Positions 5,945-13,298 are shown, numbered from the stretch's first letter. The stretch is 15,032 nt of DNA from CASQEL01 sp036655975 (GCA_036655975.1 JAVVPD010000053.1:1-15032); one strand, 5' to 3'. Notes: generated by a model from the letters alone, not told the origin. Numbers and translations: made by a program.

Positions 5945-7355
5945 AAAGCCCAAAAAAGTCATTGCCCCGCGCGTGGATATGCCCTGTCAGCCACCGCATG
6001 TACGGAATAAAAACTTCACCGAAGTGGCCCTTGGTTATACCCGAGAAATGGCCATCGCCGAAGCCAGCCGCTGCCTCCAATGTAAAAAGCCGCACTGCGT
6101 GGAAGGCTGCCCCGTGGAAGTTCCCATTAAAGATTTCATCCACCATGTGGCCCTTGGTGATATGGACAGCGCCTACCGCGTTATCAAAACCACCAACAGC
6201 CTCCCCGCCGTGTGCGGTCGCGTGTGCCCGCAAGAATCCCAGTGCGAAGGCAAGTGTATCCTCAAGGCCAAAGGCCAGCCCATTGCCATTGGTCGTCTGG
6301 AAAGGTATGTGGCGGATACCTTCATCGCTACTTCCGGTTGCGAGCAACTCACGGGCACCAATGCCTGTGAACTGCTCCACCCCGACATAAAAGTAGCCTG
6401 CCTCGGCTCTGGCCCGGCCTCCCTGACCGCCGCCGGATTTCTTGCCGCTAAAGGCATAAAAGTTGACGTGTACGAAGCCTTACACGAACCGGGCGGCGTG
6501 CTTGTTTACGGTATTCCCGCCTTTCGTCTGCCCAAGGACGTGGTCGCCACCGAGCTGAATGGCCTTATCCGCATGGGTGTGGATTTCAAAGTCAATTGGG
6601 TCGGCGGGCGCACCATCACCGTGGACGATCTCTTTGCACAAGGCTACAAAGCCGTGTTCATCGGCGTAGGCGCGGGGCTCCCCATGTTTCTCGGTATTCC
6701 GGGAGAAAATCTGGTCGGTGTCTTCTCCGCTAACGAATACCTCACCCGCGTCAACCTCGGGCGGGCCTACCAGTTCCCTGCATACGACACCCCCGTCTAC
6801 CTAGGGAAACACGTCACCGTGTTCGGCGCGGGCAATGTTGCCATGGACGCCGCCCGCACCGCCAAACGCTTGGGCGCGGAAAGCGTCCACATTGTCTACC
6901 GCCGTACCCGCGCAGAAATGCCCGCCCGGCACGAAGAAATCGAACACGCCGCCGAAGAAGGTATCCAGTTTGAATTGCTCGCCGCCCCTCTGCATTTTAA
7001 TGGCGACGACCAACTTACCCTCACCTCCGTCACTTTGCAGCGCATGCGCCTTGGTGAGCCTGATGCCTCTGGTCGCCGCCGTCCCGAAGCCATTGCCGGG
7101 GATGTTTACGACCTGCCCACCGACCTTGCCATTGTGGCGCTGGGTACCCGCTCTAATCCCATTTTGTTAGAAGCAACCCCCCATTTGGAACGCAATAAAT
7201 GGGGCTACATTGTTATTAATGAAGAAAACGGCGAAACCTCCATCCCCAATGTCTTTGCGGGGGGGGATATTGTTACCGGAGCCGCTACGGTTATCCTTGC
7301 CATGGGCGCAGGCCGTCGCGCCGCTCAAGAAATTGCCAAGCGCCTTCTCCAGTAA
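5934..7355 (+). CDS. nfnB: NfnB: NADPH-binding large subunit of NADH-dependent ferredoxin:NADP+ oxidoreductase
   Basis: This large subunit carries the bifurcating FAD, two [4Fe-4S] clusters and the NADPH and ferredoxin sites. It is homologous to the glutamate synthase small subunit and is often labelled gltA or SudA. In the 473-residue product the cluster cysteines are C47, C50, C55, C59 (CLQCKKPHCVEGC) and C94, C98, C104, C108. The FAD motif LGSGPASLTAAGFLA starts at 157 and is followed by EPGGVLVYGIPAFRLP. The NADP-binding FGAGNVAMDAARTAKRLGA starts at 297, and the C-terminal FAD motif FAGGDIVTGAATVILAMG at 441. The start METKKPKK (5934) is preferred over an in-frame ATG at 5880 because it aligns with the family and lies at the nfnA stop. 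There is no large glutamate synthase subunit beside it, which supports the Nfn role. Confidence 0.92.
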   Translation: METKKPKKVIAPRVDMPCQPPHVRNKNFTEVALGYTREMAIAEASRCLQCKKPHCVEGCPVEVPIKDFIHHVALGDMDSAYRVIKTTNSLPAVCGRVCPQESQCEGKCILKAKGQPIAIGRLERYVADTFIATSGCEQLTGTNACELLHPDIKVACLGSGPASLTAAGFLAAKGIKVDVYEALHEPGGVLVYGIPAFRLPKDVVATELNGLIRMGVDFKVNWVGGRTITVDDLFAQGYKAVFIGVGAGLPMFLGIPGENLVGVFSANEYLTRVNLGRAYQFPAYDTPVYLGKHVTVFGAGNVAMDAARTAKRLGAESVHIVYRRTRAEMPARHEEIEHAAEEGIQFELLAAPLHFNGDDQLTLTSVTLQRMRLGEPDASGRRRPEAIAGDVYDLPTDLAIVALGTRSNPILLEATPHLERNKWGYIVINEENGETSIPNVFAGGDIVTGAATVILAMGAGRRAAQEIAKRLLQ

Positions 7356-7367
7356 ATGTAGAATATG

Positions 7368-7391
7368 TAGGGGGGCGGCTTTGCCCCCCTA
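7368..7391 (+). terminator. G/C-rich hairpin after nfnB
   Basis: A perfect 9-bp stem, TAGGGGGGC (7368-7376) with GCCCCCCTA (7383-7391), has the loop GGCTTT. It sits 12 bp after the nfnB stop. What follows is TAAAAT rather than a U-run, so it is not a textbook intrinsic terminator. It may still terminate by stem strength or protect the 3' end of the nfnAB mRNA. Confidence 0.5.
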
Positions 7392-7436
7392 TAAAATGGC
7401 AAAACCCCTAACATCTTTTATAAAAGTGAGGCGGCT

Positions 7437-7727
7437 ATGTCTACTAAAGACGATGCGTATACCATCGACGGTACCTGTTTTCTTAACATCCGCAACCGGA
7501 ACGAATTGCGGGTGATTAAGGAAATCCGCGCCATTTTGGATCGTGAAGACACCTTGCCCTTGTCGTGCAAAGATTGGCAAGACGTGTACGCCTTAGCGCT
7601 CAATGCCCTAAGCCCGCGCTATACACAATCTGGAACTATTGTGCTCCGCGACCCCGTGCATAAGGACGACATCGCCAAAGTTGTTCAGGACGCCATCACT
7701 TTTGTTCACGCTCAACCAAAGATATAA
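7437..7727 (+). CDS. ComFB-like small protein (putative c-di-GMP-binding family)
   Basis: This 96-residue protein has a core LPLSCKDWQDVYALALNALS followed by PRYTQSG (residues 40-66). The core matches the ComFB signature (D-x2-ALALN-x-L-PPRY). In B. subtilis ComFB is encoded in the comF locus, and members in other bacteria have been reported as c-di-GMP receptors. In many members two cysteines (CxxC) precede the D; here those positions are S43 and D46, with a single displaced C44, so metal binding as in those members is doubtful. The ATG has GAGG 5 nt upstream. It starts a tight run with the PHP gene (3-nt gap) and the ABC gene. A c-di-GMP role is an inference from family membership. Confidence 0.7.
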   Translation: MSTKDDAYTIDGTCFLNIRNRNELRVIKEIRAILDREDTLPLSCKDWQDVYALALNALSPRYTQSGTIVLRDPVHKDDIAKVVQDAITFVHAQPKI

Positions 7728-7730
7728 GCC

Positions 7731-8555
7731 ATGATTACCTTGGATTTACACACCCATACCAAATATTCACACGGACTAGATTCGCCGGAGGACATGTTCA
7801 GCGCGGCCCGCGCCAAGGGCATCACCCTCTACGGTTTTTCGGAGCATTCCCCGCGTCCGCACAGCTACAACTATACCCATGAGTACCGCGAGCACTTGAC
7901 CAAAAACTTCCCTCGCTATGTACAGCAAGTGCGTGCCCTGCAAGAGCTGTATCCCGGGCAGGTGCTTTTGGGGATGGAGATGGACTGGATGGATACGGAA
8001 ATGGACTTTATTCTTGCCTCCATCAAGGCCTATGACTTCGATTATCTTATCGGCAGTGTCCACTTCCTCAAAACGTGGGGCTATGACGATGATCCGGGCG
8101 ACTGGGAAAACTGTGACAAAGCCCTCTATTCCGCACGCTACGAGGAATATTTTCAAACCCTCGCCCGTATGGCGCGCTCGGGCCTGTTTAACATTGCCGC
8201 CCATCCGGATTTGATCAAAATCTTCTCCGCTAGCGTGTTCCAACGCTGGTTAGCAGCGCCTTACAGCATGGATCTTATCCGCGATGCCCTGCTCGCCATC
8301 AAAAGCCACGGCATGGCTATGGAAGTTTCCTCCGCAGGCACACGCAAACCCTGCAAGGAATTTTATCCCGGCCCTAAAATTATGCAGCTGGCCGCAGATC
8401 TGGAGGTACCTATCAGTTTAGGCTCGGACGCGCACGCGGTGGCCCACGCCGCCTATAACTTTGATTCACTGGAAGCCTATGTCCGTTCCTTTGGCTACAC
8501 CAGCTCCTTGTGGTTTTGTCAGGGGCAAGTGCACAGCCGAACATTTGCCGCATAG
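7731..8555 (+). CDS. PHP-domain phosphoesterase, histidinol-phosphatase (HisJ/HisK) type
   Basis: This is a cytoplasmic metal-dependent phosphoesterase of the PHP superfamily. HisK-type members hydrolyse L-histidinol phosphate in histidine synthesis. The 274-residue product has every metal-site motif in order: DLHTHTKYSHG (5-15; H7, H9, H14), FSEHSPRP (36-43; H39), GMEMDW (81-86; E83), GSVHFLK (108-114; H111), NIAAHPDL (154-161; H158) and SLGSDAHA (229-236; D233, H235). Length matches the family (about 265-280). No his genes are adjacent, so the true substrate could differ. It starts 3 nt after the ComFB-like stop without a strong Shine-Dalgarno sequence, so coupling is likely. Confidence 0.82.
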   Translation: MITLDLHTHTKYSHGLDSPEDMFSAARAKGITLYGFSEHSPRPHSYNYTHEYREHLTKNFPRYVQQVRALQELYPGQVLLGMEMDWMDTEMDFILASIKAYDFDYLIGSVHFLKTWGYDDDPGDWENCDKALYSARYEEYFQTLARMARSGLFNIAAHPDLIKIFSASVFQRWLAAPYSMDLIRDALLAIKSHGMAMEVSSAGTRKPCKEFYPGPKIMQLAADLEVPISLGSDAHAVAHAAYNFDSLEAYVRSFGYTSSLWFCQGQVHSRTFAA

Positions 8556-8557
8556 CT

Positions 8558-10042
8558 ATGAACATGCTTTGCCTTGACCATGCCTCGGTCACTTTACGCG
8601 AGCACGGTGTCAGCCATGTGGCTTTACAGGACATTTGTCTTAGCCTCACCGCAGGCCAGCATGTCGCCCTGCTAGGCCCCAACGGCGCGGGTAAATCCAC
8701 CCTGCTCAAGCTGCTACACGGCGAACAATGGGCCGACAACACAGGCGGAGCCTCTCCAATCACCTGGTATCCGCCCTCCGAGGGGGCGGGCAGCCGGGGC
8801 GAAACATCGCCGCTGACCGGACGGGCCCTCTCCGCCCTTGTCTCAGCCGCGCAGCAAGAGAACTATATTCGTCAGGCGTGGGATTTACGGGCAGAAGATC
8901 TGCTCCTCACAGGCTTTGAAGACAGCCCCCTCCTCTACACTCTGCCCGCCCCCCAGCAAAGCCAAGCCGTGCGCGAGCTGGCCCGCAAGCTACACTTGCA
9001 GCATTTGCTCGAACGCACAATCACCACCCTGTCCCAAGGCCAATTGCGTTTGCTGCTGTTGGCTCGGGCGCTGGTGCGCCGCCCAGCCTTGCTCCTCCTG
9101 GACGAATGTCTGGACGGTCTTGATGCCCCCACCCGCCAAAATGTGCTGCGCGTTTTGGACGAAGCCGCCCACACCAGCACCATTGTTCTCACCTCCCATC
9201 GGGCGCACACTTTGCCCCCTTGGATTTCACGCTGCCTGTATCTTCAAGAGGGAAAATTGTTTACCGCGCCGCCGCCCTTACCGCCCGCCACTCGGGTGCA
9301 CATGCCCGCCGCCCGTCCCCACGCCGCCGCGCCAGCCACCCCTAGCCTACACCCGCCTTTGGTAGCCCTAAGCAATGTGACAGTCTACGTGAATCGCAGC
9401 CCTGTCCTGCACAACATCCAATGGCGTATGCAGCACGGTGAGCACTGGCTGTTACGCGGTGCCAATGGCTCCGGCAAGTCCACACTGCTGCGCTTGCTGG
9501 CTGGAGAGGAATACCCCGCCGAGGGCGGCAGCATCGAACGCCACCTGCCCCGCTGTATGGGCCATGACCGCACGGTACCGGAGCTAGAATATATCCGCCA
9601 CGGTATCCGTCTGGTATCCGACGCCCTGCAAGCCAGCTATGATTATAATTTGAACGCTGAGGAACTCGTATTATCGGGTTTTGACGGAACCATCGGCCTG
9701 TACCGCGATTTCAGTCCTGAAGAATACCGCGAGGCCCTGTATTGGCTGCGCCGCGTGGGCATGGAAAATTTTGCCCGGCGTTCTCTCCGTACCCTGTCCA
9801 CGGGTCAAGCTCGGCGCCTGTTTCTTGCTCGCGCGCTGGTAGGACGCCCCGACATCCTGCTGCTCGACGAACCCTGTTCCGGCCTCGACGCGCAAGCTCG
9901 GCACGGCATACTGGGTATTTTGGACAGCCTCACCGCCGAGGGAATCCATACCGTGCTGGTATCGCACCATGGCGAAGACCGCTTGCAGGCCTGCACCCAC
10001 GAAGCCCGCATGGTGGAAGGACGATTGGAAGTGGAGCGTTAA
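8558..10042 (+). CDS. ModF/PhrA-like protein with two fused ABC ATPase domains
   Basis: This soluble 494-residue protein has two complete ABC ATPase domains in tandem and no membrane segments. Domain 1 has Walker A GPNGAGKST (40-48), signature LSQGQ (158-162), Walker B LLLLDE (178-183) and switch H214. A Pro/Ala-rich linker spans about 236-268. Domain 2 has Walker A GANGSGKST (301-309), signature LSTGQ (413-417), Walker B LLLDEP (434-439) and switch H470. Size and layout match E. coli ModF, whose function is unsettled (often listed with molybdate transport). No molybdate permease genes are nearby. The start at 8558 is 2 nt after the PHP stop and has no Shine-Dalgarno sequence, so re-initiation is likely. 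A GTG at 8510 in the same frame would lengthen it by 16 residues but overlaps the PHP gene. Confidence 0.85.
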   Translation: MNMLCLDHASVTLREHGVSHVALQDICLSLTAGQHVALLGPNGAGKSTLLKLLHGEQWADNTGGASPITWYPPSEGAGSRGETSPLTGRALSALVSAAQQENYIRQAWDLRAEDLLLTGFEDSPLLYTLPAPQQSQAVRELARKLHLQHLLERTITTLSQGQLRLLLLARALVRRPALLLLDECLDGLDAPTRQNVLRVLDEAAHTSTIVLTSHRAHTLPPWISRCLYLQEGKLFTAPPPLPPATRVHMPAARPHAAAPATPSLHPPLVALSNVTVYVNRSPVLHNIQWRMQHGEHWLLRGANGSGKSTLLRLLAGEEYPAEGGSIERHLPRCMGHDRTVPELEYIRHGIRLVSDALQASYDYNLNAEELVLSGFDGTIGLYRDFSPEEYREALYWLRRVGMENFARRSLRTLSTGQARRLFLARALVGRPDILLLDEPCSGLDAQARHGILGILDSLTAEGIHTVLVSHHGEDRLQACTHEARMVEGRLEVER

Positions 10043-10075
10043 CAACAGGGGGGACATCAAAGACAAGGGGATACC

Positions 10076-10103
10076 TCTGGGGGAGACCAAAGCCCCCCCC
10101 AGA
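10076..10103. terminator. G/C-rich hairpin between convergent genes
   Basis: TCTGGGGG (10076-10083) pairs with CCCCCAGA (10096-10103), with a 12-nt loop that includes more C residues and an AAAG. It lies between the ABC gene and the convergent antiporter gene and could end both transcripts. It lacks a U-run on either strand. It shares the G-run/CTTTG/C-run character of the hairpin at 7368-7391. Confidence 0.4.
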
Positions 10104-10112
10104 CACACGCGT

Positions 10113-11537
10113 TTAGACAAAAAACACAAAAGTCAAAATAGCGAAGAGCGGTACGAGAATACCACAAGACCACGCCATATAGCCAAAGAAGCTGGGCATG
10201 GCTACGCCTTGTTCTTCTGCTATGGAGCGCACCATAAAGTTAGGGGCGTTCCCGATATAGGTATTAGCCCCCATAAACACCGCCCCGGCAGAGATAGCGA
10301 CGAGAGTGCCGGACATGCTAGCCATCAATTGTTGGGCATCCCCGCCTGCGGTATTAAAAAACACCAGATATGTTGGGGCATTATCCAAAAAGCTGGACAA
10401 CAGGCCCGTAAGCCAAAAGTACATGTAGTTCACGGGTTGCCCGTCGTGGCTGACCATACGAATCAGCGGGGCCAAAGCGCCCTCGGTACCGGCACGCAAA
10501 ATCTGGATAGCGGGAATCATGCTCACAAAAATACCGGCAAAAAGTTTGGCGACTTCTTCAATGGGCGCCCAAGAAAAGCCGTTGAGTTCGCGGCAGGTCT
10601 TGGTGGTGAAGTGCCACGACAACCACGCGATAAACAGCAGAAGAGCATCGCGGAGCAAATTCTGCCCGTCCATAGATACGCCATAGACATTGAGCACTTC
10701 GCCCATATTGACCACACCGGACATGAGCACTGCGCCCACAATGCCGAGCAACAACAGCAGATTCACCTTGCCGTCCAGCCCCAATTTTTCAGCGGAGGCC
10801 TCACTCGCCGCCGGAACGGGCTTGCCTTCCTTGCCGTAGAGCACAGTATCAATCAGGAAGAATATCCCCAGCAGGGCCACAGACAGACAGGCTGTTTTCA
10901 TCAATAAATTTGTGGTTGTCCAAAAAAAGGTCACGCCCTTCAAAAAGCCAAGAAACAGGGGCGGGTCACCCAAGGGGGTCAACGATCCGCCGATATTCGC
11001 CACCAGAAAAATAAAGAATACGACCGAGTGCACTTTATATTTACGGTGCGCGTTGGCCTTCAGTAGGGGGCGAATCAACAGCATGGCGGCCCCTGTAGTT
11101 CCCATCCAGCTTGCCAGCAATGTTCCCACCAGCAAGATACCCGTATTCACCACTGGGGTGCCCACGAGGGTTCCTGTCAAACGCACACCACCGGCTACGG
11201 TGAATAGGGCAAACAGCAGAATGAGGAAGGGAATATATTCGAGCAGTATGGTATGCAAAAACTCATACAGAGCTACAGAAAAACCGAAACTGATAACGCA
11301 AGGGATCAGGAAGGCCAAGGCCCAGAAGATAGCTATCTTGCCAAAATGGTGATGCCAGATATGCGGCATCAGCAAAGGCATGAGCGCAATAGACAGGAGC
11401 ATACAGGCAAAAGGCACAACCCAAACCGCTGATAATTGTGCCCCCGGTATGGTGGGGTGCCCAGCGGTAGCAAAAGCCGCACAGGGCAACAACAGTCCTG
11501 CCATAAGTAGCAACAAACATGAAACAACTTTGGACAT
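10113..11537 (-). CDS. Sodium:proton antiporter-like membrane protein (ion transporter superfamily, CitMHS_2 type)
   Basis: This polytopic inner-membrane protein has 474 residues, with about a dozen hydrophobic segments by eye. Family-typical stretches include IALMPLLMPHIWHHHFGK near the N-terminus, then FTVAGGVRLTGTLVGTPVVN and GTTGAAMLLIRPLLKAN. VANIGGSLTPLGDPPLFLGF and LLSSFLDNAPTYLVFFN follow in the second half. The GDPP and DNAP motifs are what ion-transporter superfamily members (NhaD, ArsB, CitMHS) use at the substrate site. Such proteins are usually annotated as Na+/H+ antiporters, though citrate or other anion transport is possible. The start at 11537 (MSKVVSC, with a signal-like first segment) is chosen because GGAGG lies 9 nt upstream. 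The in-frame ATG at 11678 would add 47 hydrophilic residues and has no support. Confidence 0.82.
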   Translation of the reverse strand: MSKVVSCLLLLMAGLLLPCAAFATAGHPTIPGAQLSAVWVVPFACMLLSIALMPLLMPHIWHHHFGKIAIFWALAFLIPCVISFGFSVALYEFLHTILLEYIPFLILLFALFTVAGGVRLTGTLVGTPVVNTGILLVGTLLASWMGTTGAAMLLIRPLLKANAHRKYKVHSVVFFIFLVANIGGSLTPLGDPPLFLGFLKGVTFFWTTTNLLMKTACLSVALLGIFFLIDTVLYGKEGKPVPAASEASAEKLGLDGKVNLLLLLGIVGAVLMSGVVNMGEVLNVYGVSMDGQNLLRDALLLFIAWLSWHFTTKTCRELNGFSWAPIEEVAKLFAGIFVSMIPAIQILRAGTEGALAPLIRMVSHDGQPVNYMYFWLTGLLSSFLDNAPTYLVFFNTAGGDAQQLMASMSGTLVAISAGAVFMGANTYIGNAPNFMVRSIAEEQGVAMPSFFGYMAWSCGILVPLFAILTFVFFV

Positions 11538-11649
11538 ATGAGTATTCCTCCAAAAAGTATCCTGTGCAAGACGAGCGTACACTACCCCCCCCATTGGGGA
11601 AAAGCCTTCCCAAAAGCTTGAGGGTGCTTCACAACCCTGTAACGCAAAA
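11538..11649 (-). promoter_or_regulatory. 5' untranslated region of the antiporter gene with small hairpins
   Basis: Between the predicted start (near 11643) and the ATG are about 105 nt. They contain inverted repeats AGGGT/ACCCT (11621-11625/11634-11638) and CCCC/GGGG (11589-11592/11596-11599), plus possible pairing of TTGGG with CCCAA across 11596-11615. The GGAGG ribosome binding site is at 11547-11551. No known riboswitch consensus is recognised. Confidence 0.35.
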
Positions 11650-11678
11650 AAACTAGCTGAAATATTCCCTAGTTGCAA
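11650..11678 (-). promoter_or_regulatory. Candidate promoter of the antiporter gene with embedded inverted repeat
   Basis: On the minus strand TTGCAA (11673-11678) and TAGTTT (11650-11655) are 17 nt apart. AACTAG (11651-11656) and CTAGTT (11669-11674) form a 6-bp inverted repeat that touches both boxes and could be an operator. The -10 match is moderate. Confidence 0.45.
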
Positions 11679-11891
11679 GCCAAATCCGCATAAAAAGCGC
11701 TCCGTGCAGCGCTACTGCCGTGGGTATACACGGTTCTTTTAGTGGCAGGATGTACCGGGGAGAAAAGACTGTTATACGCTGCAATAGTAGTGTATTGCCC
11801 CTAGATAGTCCACCTTTGGGCCTGCACGTTCAGGGCCACCGCAGTCTTTTTTGCCAACGCAGGCTGCGTCAACGCGGAAATATCATTACCC
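11679..11891. other. Gene-free stretch with two hairpins
   Basis: I find no credible ORF here. AGCGCT (11696-11701 and 11708-11713) forms a 6-bp hairpin followed on the minus strand by TTTTTAT, like a weak right-to-left terminator. CCGTG/CACGG (11718-11722/11729-11733) is followed on the plus strand by TTCTTTT, like a weak left-to-right terminator. Together they look like a small bidirectional insulator upstream of the antiporter promoter, or the ends of unannotated short transcripts. Between about 11750 and 11890 I see only a short CGCAG-G-CTGCG repeat and nothing I can interpret. Confidence 0.35.
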
Positions 11892-11920
11892 TTGACAAGG
11901 TTTGAAGACAGGAATTAAAA
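11892..11920 (+). promoter_or_regulatory. Promoter of trmH
   Basis: A perfect -35 box TTGACA (11892-11897) is followed after 17 nt by TTAAAA (11915-11920). The start would be near 11927, giving a leader of about 48 nt before the GGAG ribosome binding site (11966-11969) and the ATG at 11975. Confidence 0.6.
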
Positions 11921-11974
11921 GTATCAAATTTATTAAGATAGCAGGCGACACTGCACGGATACCTTGGAGAAACT

Positions 11975-12565
11975 ATGTTGAAAGATCCCAGCCCGCAACG
12001 CCGCGCCCGTATGGCGAAGGTGTTAGCCCATCGACAAAAAGACCTGACCCTCGTGCTTGCCAATATTCACGATGCCCACAATGTTTCTGCCATATACCGC
12101 AGTTGTGACGCCTTTGGGGTGGCGGGCATTCACCTCTATTATACGGACACGCCCTTTCCTACCTTGGGGGGCAAGTCGTCCGCCTCAGCCCGCAAGTGGG
12201 TGGAAAGCCTGCGCCACAAAGATAAAGCCAGCCTGCTTGCCAGTTTGCGTGCGGGGGGGCATCAAGTGTTAGCCACCAGTTGCTCCCCAGCCTCTCGCCC
12301 GCTGCAAAACTGGGATTTTACCAAAGCCACCGCCATTATCATGGGTAATGAACACCGTGGCGTGGATCCAGAATTGCGCGATATCGTAGACGGTGAATTG
12401 TACATCCCCATGGTGGGCATGATTCAAAGTTTCAATGTTTCCGTTGCTGCGGCTATTATTTTAGCCGAAGCCGCCCGCCAGCGTCAGGCCGCAGGTATGT
12501 ACGATCGCATTTCCTTTCCGCAAGACGAGTATGAGGCCAAACTCGCCGTATGGTTACAAAAATAG
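11975..12565 (+). CDS. trmH: tRNA (guanosine(18)-2'-O)-methyltransferase TrmH
   Basis: This is a SPOUT-class methyltransferase that uses S-adenosylmethionine to 2'-O-methylate G18 in the tRNA D-loop. The 196-residue product aligns well by eye with E. coli TrmH. RRQKDLTLVL-like N-terminal helices precede motif 1, NIHDAHNVSAIYRSCDAFGV (residues 30-49, with N36 and the catalytic-type R42). Motif 2, IMGNEHRGV, is at 122-130. Motif 3, IPMVGMIQSFNVSVAAA (144-160), forms the trefoil-knot cofactor site. The tail EAARQRQAAGMY is also conserved. The protein is slightly shorter than the E. coli one because the C-terminal extension is reduced. It has its own promoter. Its stop is 2 nt from the stop of the convergent gene. 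Confidence 0.9.
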   Translation: MLKDPSPQRRARMAKVLAHRQKDLTLVLANIHDAHNVSAIYRSCDAFGVAGIHLYYTDTPFPTLGGKSSASARKWVESLRHKDKASLLASLRAGGHQVLATSCSPASRPLQNWDFTKATAIIMGNEHRGVDPELRDIVDGELYIPMVGMIQSFNVSVAAAIILAEAARQRQAAGMYDRISFPQDEYEAKLAVWLQK

Positions 12566-12572
12566 ATCTATT
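12561..12572. repeat. 12-bp palindrome covering two convergent stop codons
   Basis: AATAGATCTATT is a perfect palindrome that contains the trmH TAG (12563-12565) and, on the other strand, the TAG of the secreted protein gene (12568-12570). No terminator hairpin separates the two genes, so their transcripts must overlap at the 3' ends. Confidence 0.6.
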
Positions 12573-13197
12573 CCGCCCCATGGGCCTGAACGCGTTTTTC
12601 AAAACCGGTGCCCGTCCACACAAAATATACTTTTGAATCTACGGGGATATAGGCCATGCCTGAGGCATTCCAAAAAATGGGCATGGCTTCCAGCCCCTGA
12701 GCCCCCAGACAGATCAATACCGTAGGCTCTACATCAGTGGGGATACGTGTTTTTGGCGTGAAAAAATCGGTAATGGGCGGCTCTGACGGGGTATCTTCTG
12801 GAACCATACGCCCGTTTTTATCCTCGCGCCACATTTCCAAGGTACACATGGAGGTGGAGCGGGTGCCAATGGCCCCCACCACAAAGGCTTGTCCCCCCCC
12901 TTGACTCTTTTGGGGGAAAAGGCGCACAAACACCACTGATTCCCCAAAGGGTAGCGATTCTAGGGTGAGAGAAAACTGACTTTCATCAACAATTTTCCAA
13001 TACCTGCTGGTGCCAAGTTCGAGCAATTCCTGCCGTTCCTCGTCACTCAGGCCTTCCGGTGTATTTTCGAACAGGGTCAAAGGCACACTGGCGAAAAATT
13101 CGCGCACGGAGGGTTCCCCCTGGGCCCACGCAGGGCCAGCACATGCCACTACCGCCCACAGGAGCGCTGAAAAAAAAGTTCGTAACAATATTTGCAT
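12568..13197 (-). CDS. Secreted or periplasmic protein of unknown function
   Basis: I do not recognise this 209-residue protein. It starts with a clear Sec signal peptide: MQILLRT, a hydrophobic core FFSALLWAVVACAG and a likely cleavage after AWA (about residue 25). The mature part begins with an acidic helical stretch (EGLSDEERQELLELG). It then turns into a beta-rich region with VVFVRLFP, AFVVGAIGTRSTSMCTLEMWRED and FVWTGTGFEKRVQA. Two cysteines (in SMCTLEMW and VLICLG) could form a disulfide. No lipobox, transmembrane helix after the signal, or catalytic motif is evident. GAGG lies 10 nt before the ATG. It is convergent with trmH and divergent from the DUF554 gene. Confidence 0.7.
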   Translation of the reverse strand: MQILLRTFFSALLWAVVACAGPAWAQGEPSVREFFASVPLTLFENTPEGLSDEERQELLELGTSRYWKIVDESQFSLTLESLPFGESVVFVRLFPQKSQGGGQAFVVGAIGTRSTSMCTLEMWREDKNGRMVPEDTPSEPPITDFFTPKTRIPTDVEPTVLICLGAQGLEAMPIFWNASGMAYIPVDSKVYFVWTGTGFEKRVQAHGAE

Positions 13198-13219
13198 ATG
13201 TCAACATCCTCATGGCTGT

Positions 13220-13247
13220 ATCCTATAAGATTTGAAATTTTTTACAA
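13220..13247 (-). promoter_or_regulatory. Candidate promoter of the secreted-protein gene
   Basis: On the minus strand TTGTAA (13242-13247) and TAGGAT (13220-13225) are 16 nt apart. The start would fall near 13213, leaving a very short leader that still holds the GAGG site (13208-13211). The match is moderate. Confidence 0.4.
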
Positions 13248-13298
13248 CTGCTTTAGCTACTCGTGCCGTTCATCAGCACCCCCACAAGGAGCAAAACC

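Noticed and set aside
8510..8557. GTG start giving a 16-residue longer ABC protein
   Set aside because: It overlaps the end of the PHP gene and has no better ribosome binding site; the ATG at 8558 fits the ModF-like N-terminus.
9969..10907. Plus-strand ORF of 312 codons opposite the antiporter
   Set aside because: It is antisense to a well-supported membrane protein and rich in His/Gln/Lys, as expected for the complement of hydrophobic codons.
11538..11678. Upstream ATG extending the antiporter by 47 residues
   Set aside because: The extension is not hydrophobic, sits across the predicted promoter, and the ATG at 11537 has a GGAGG site.
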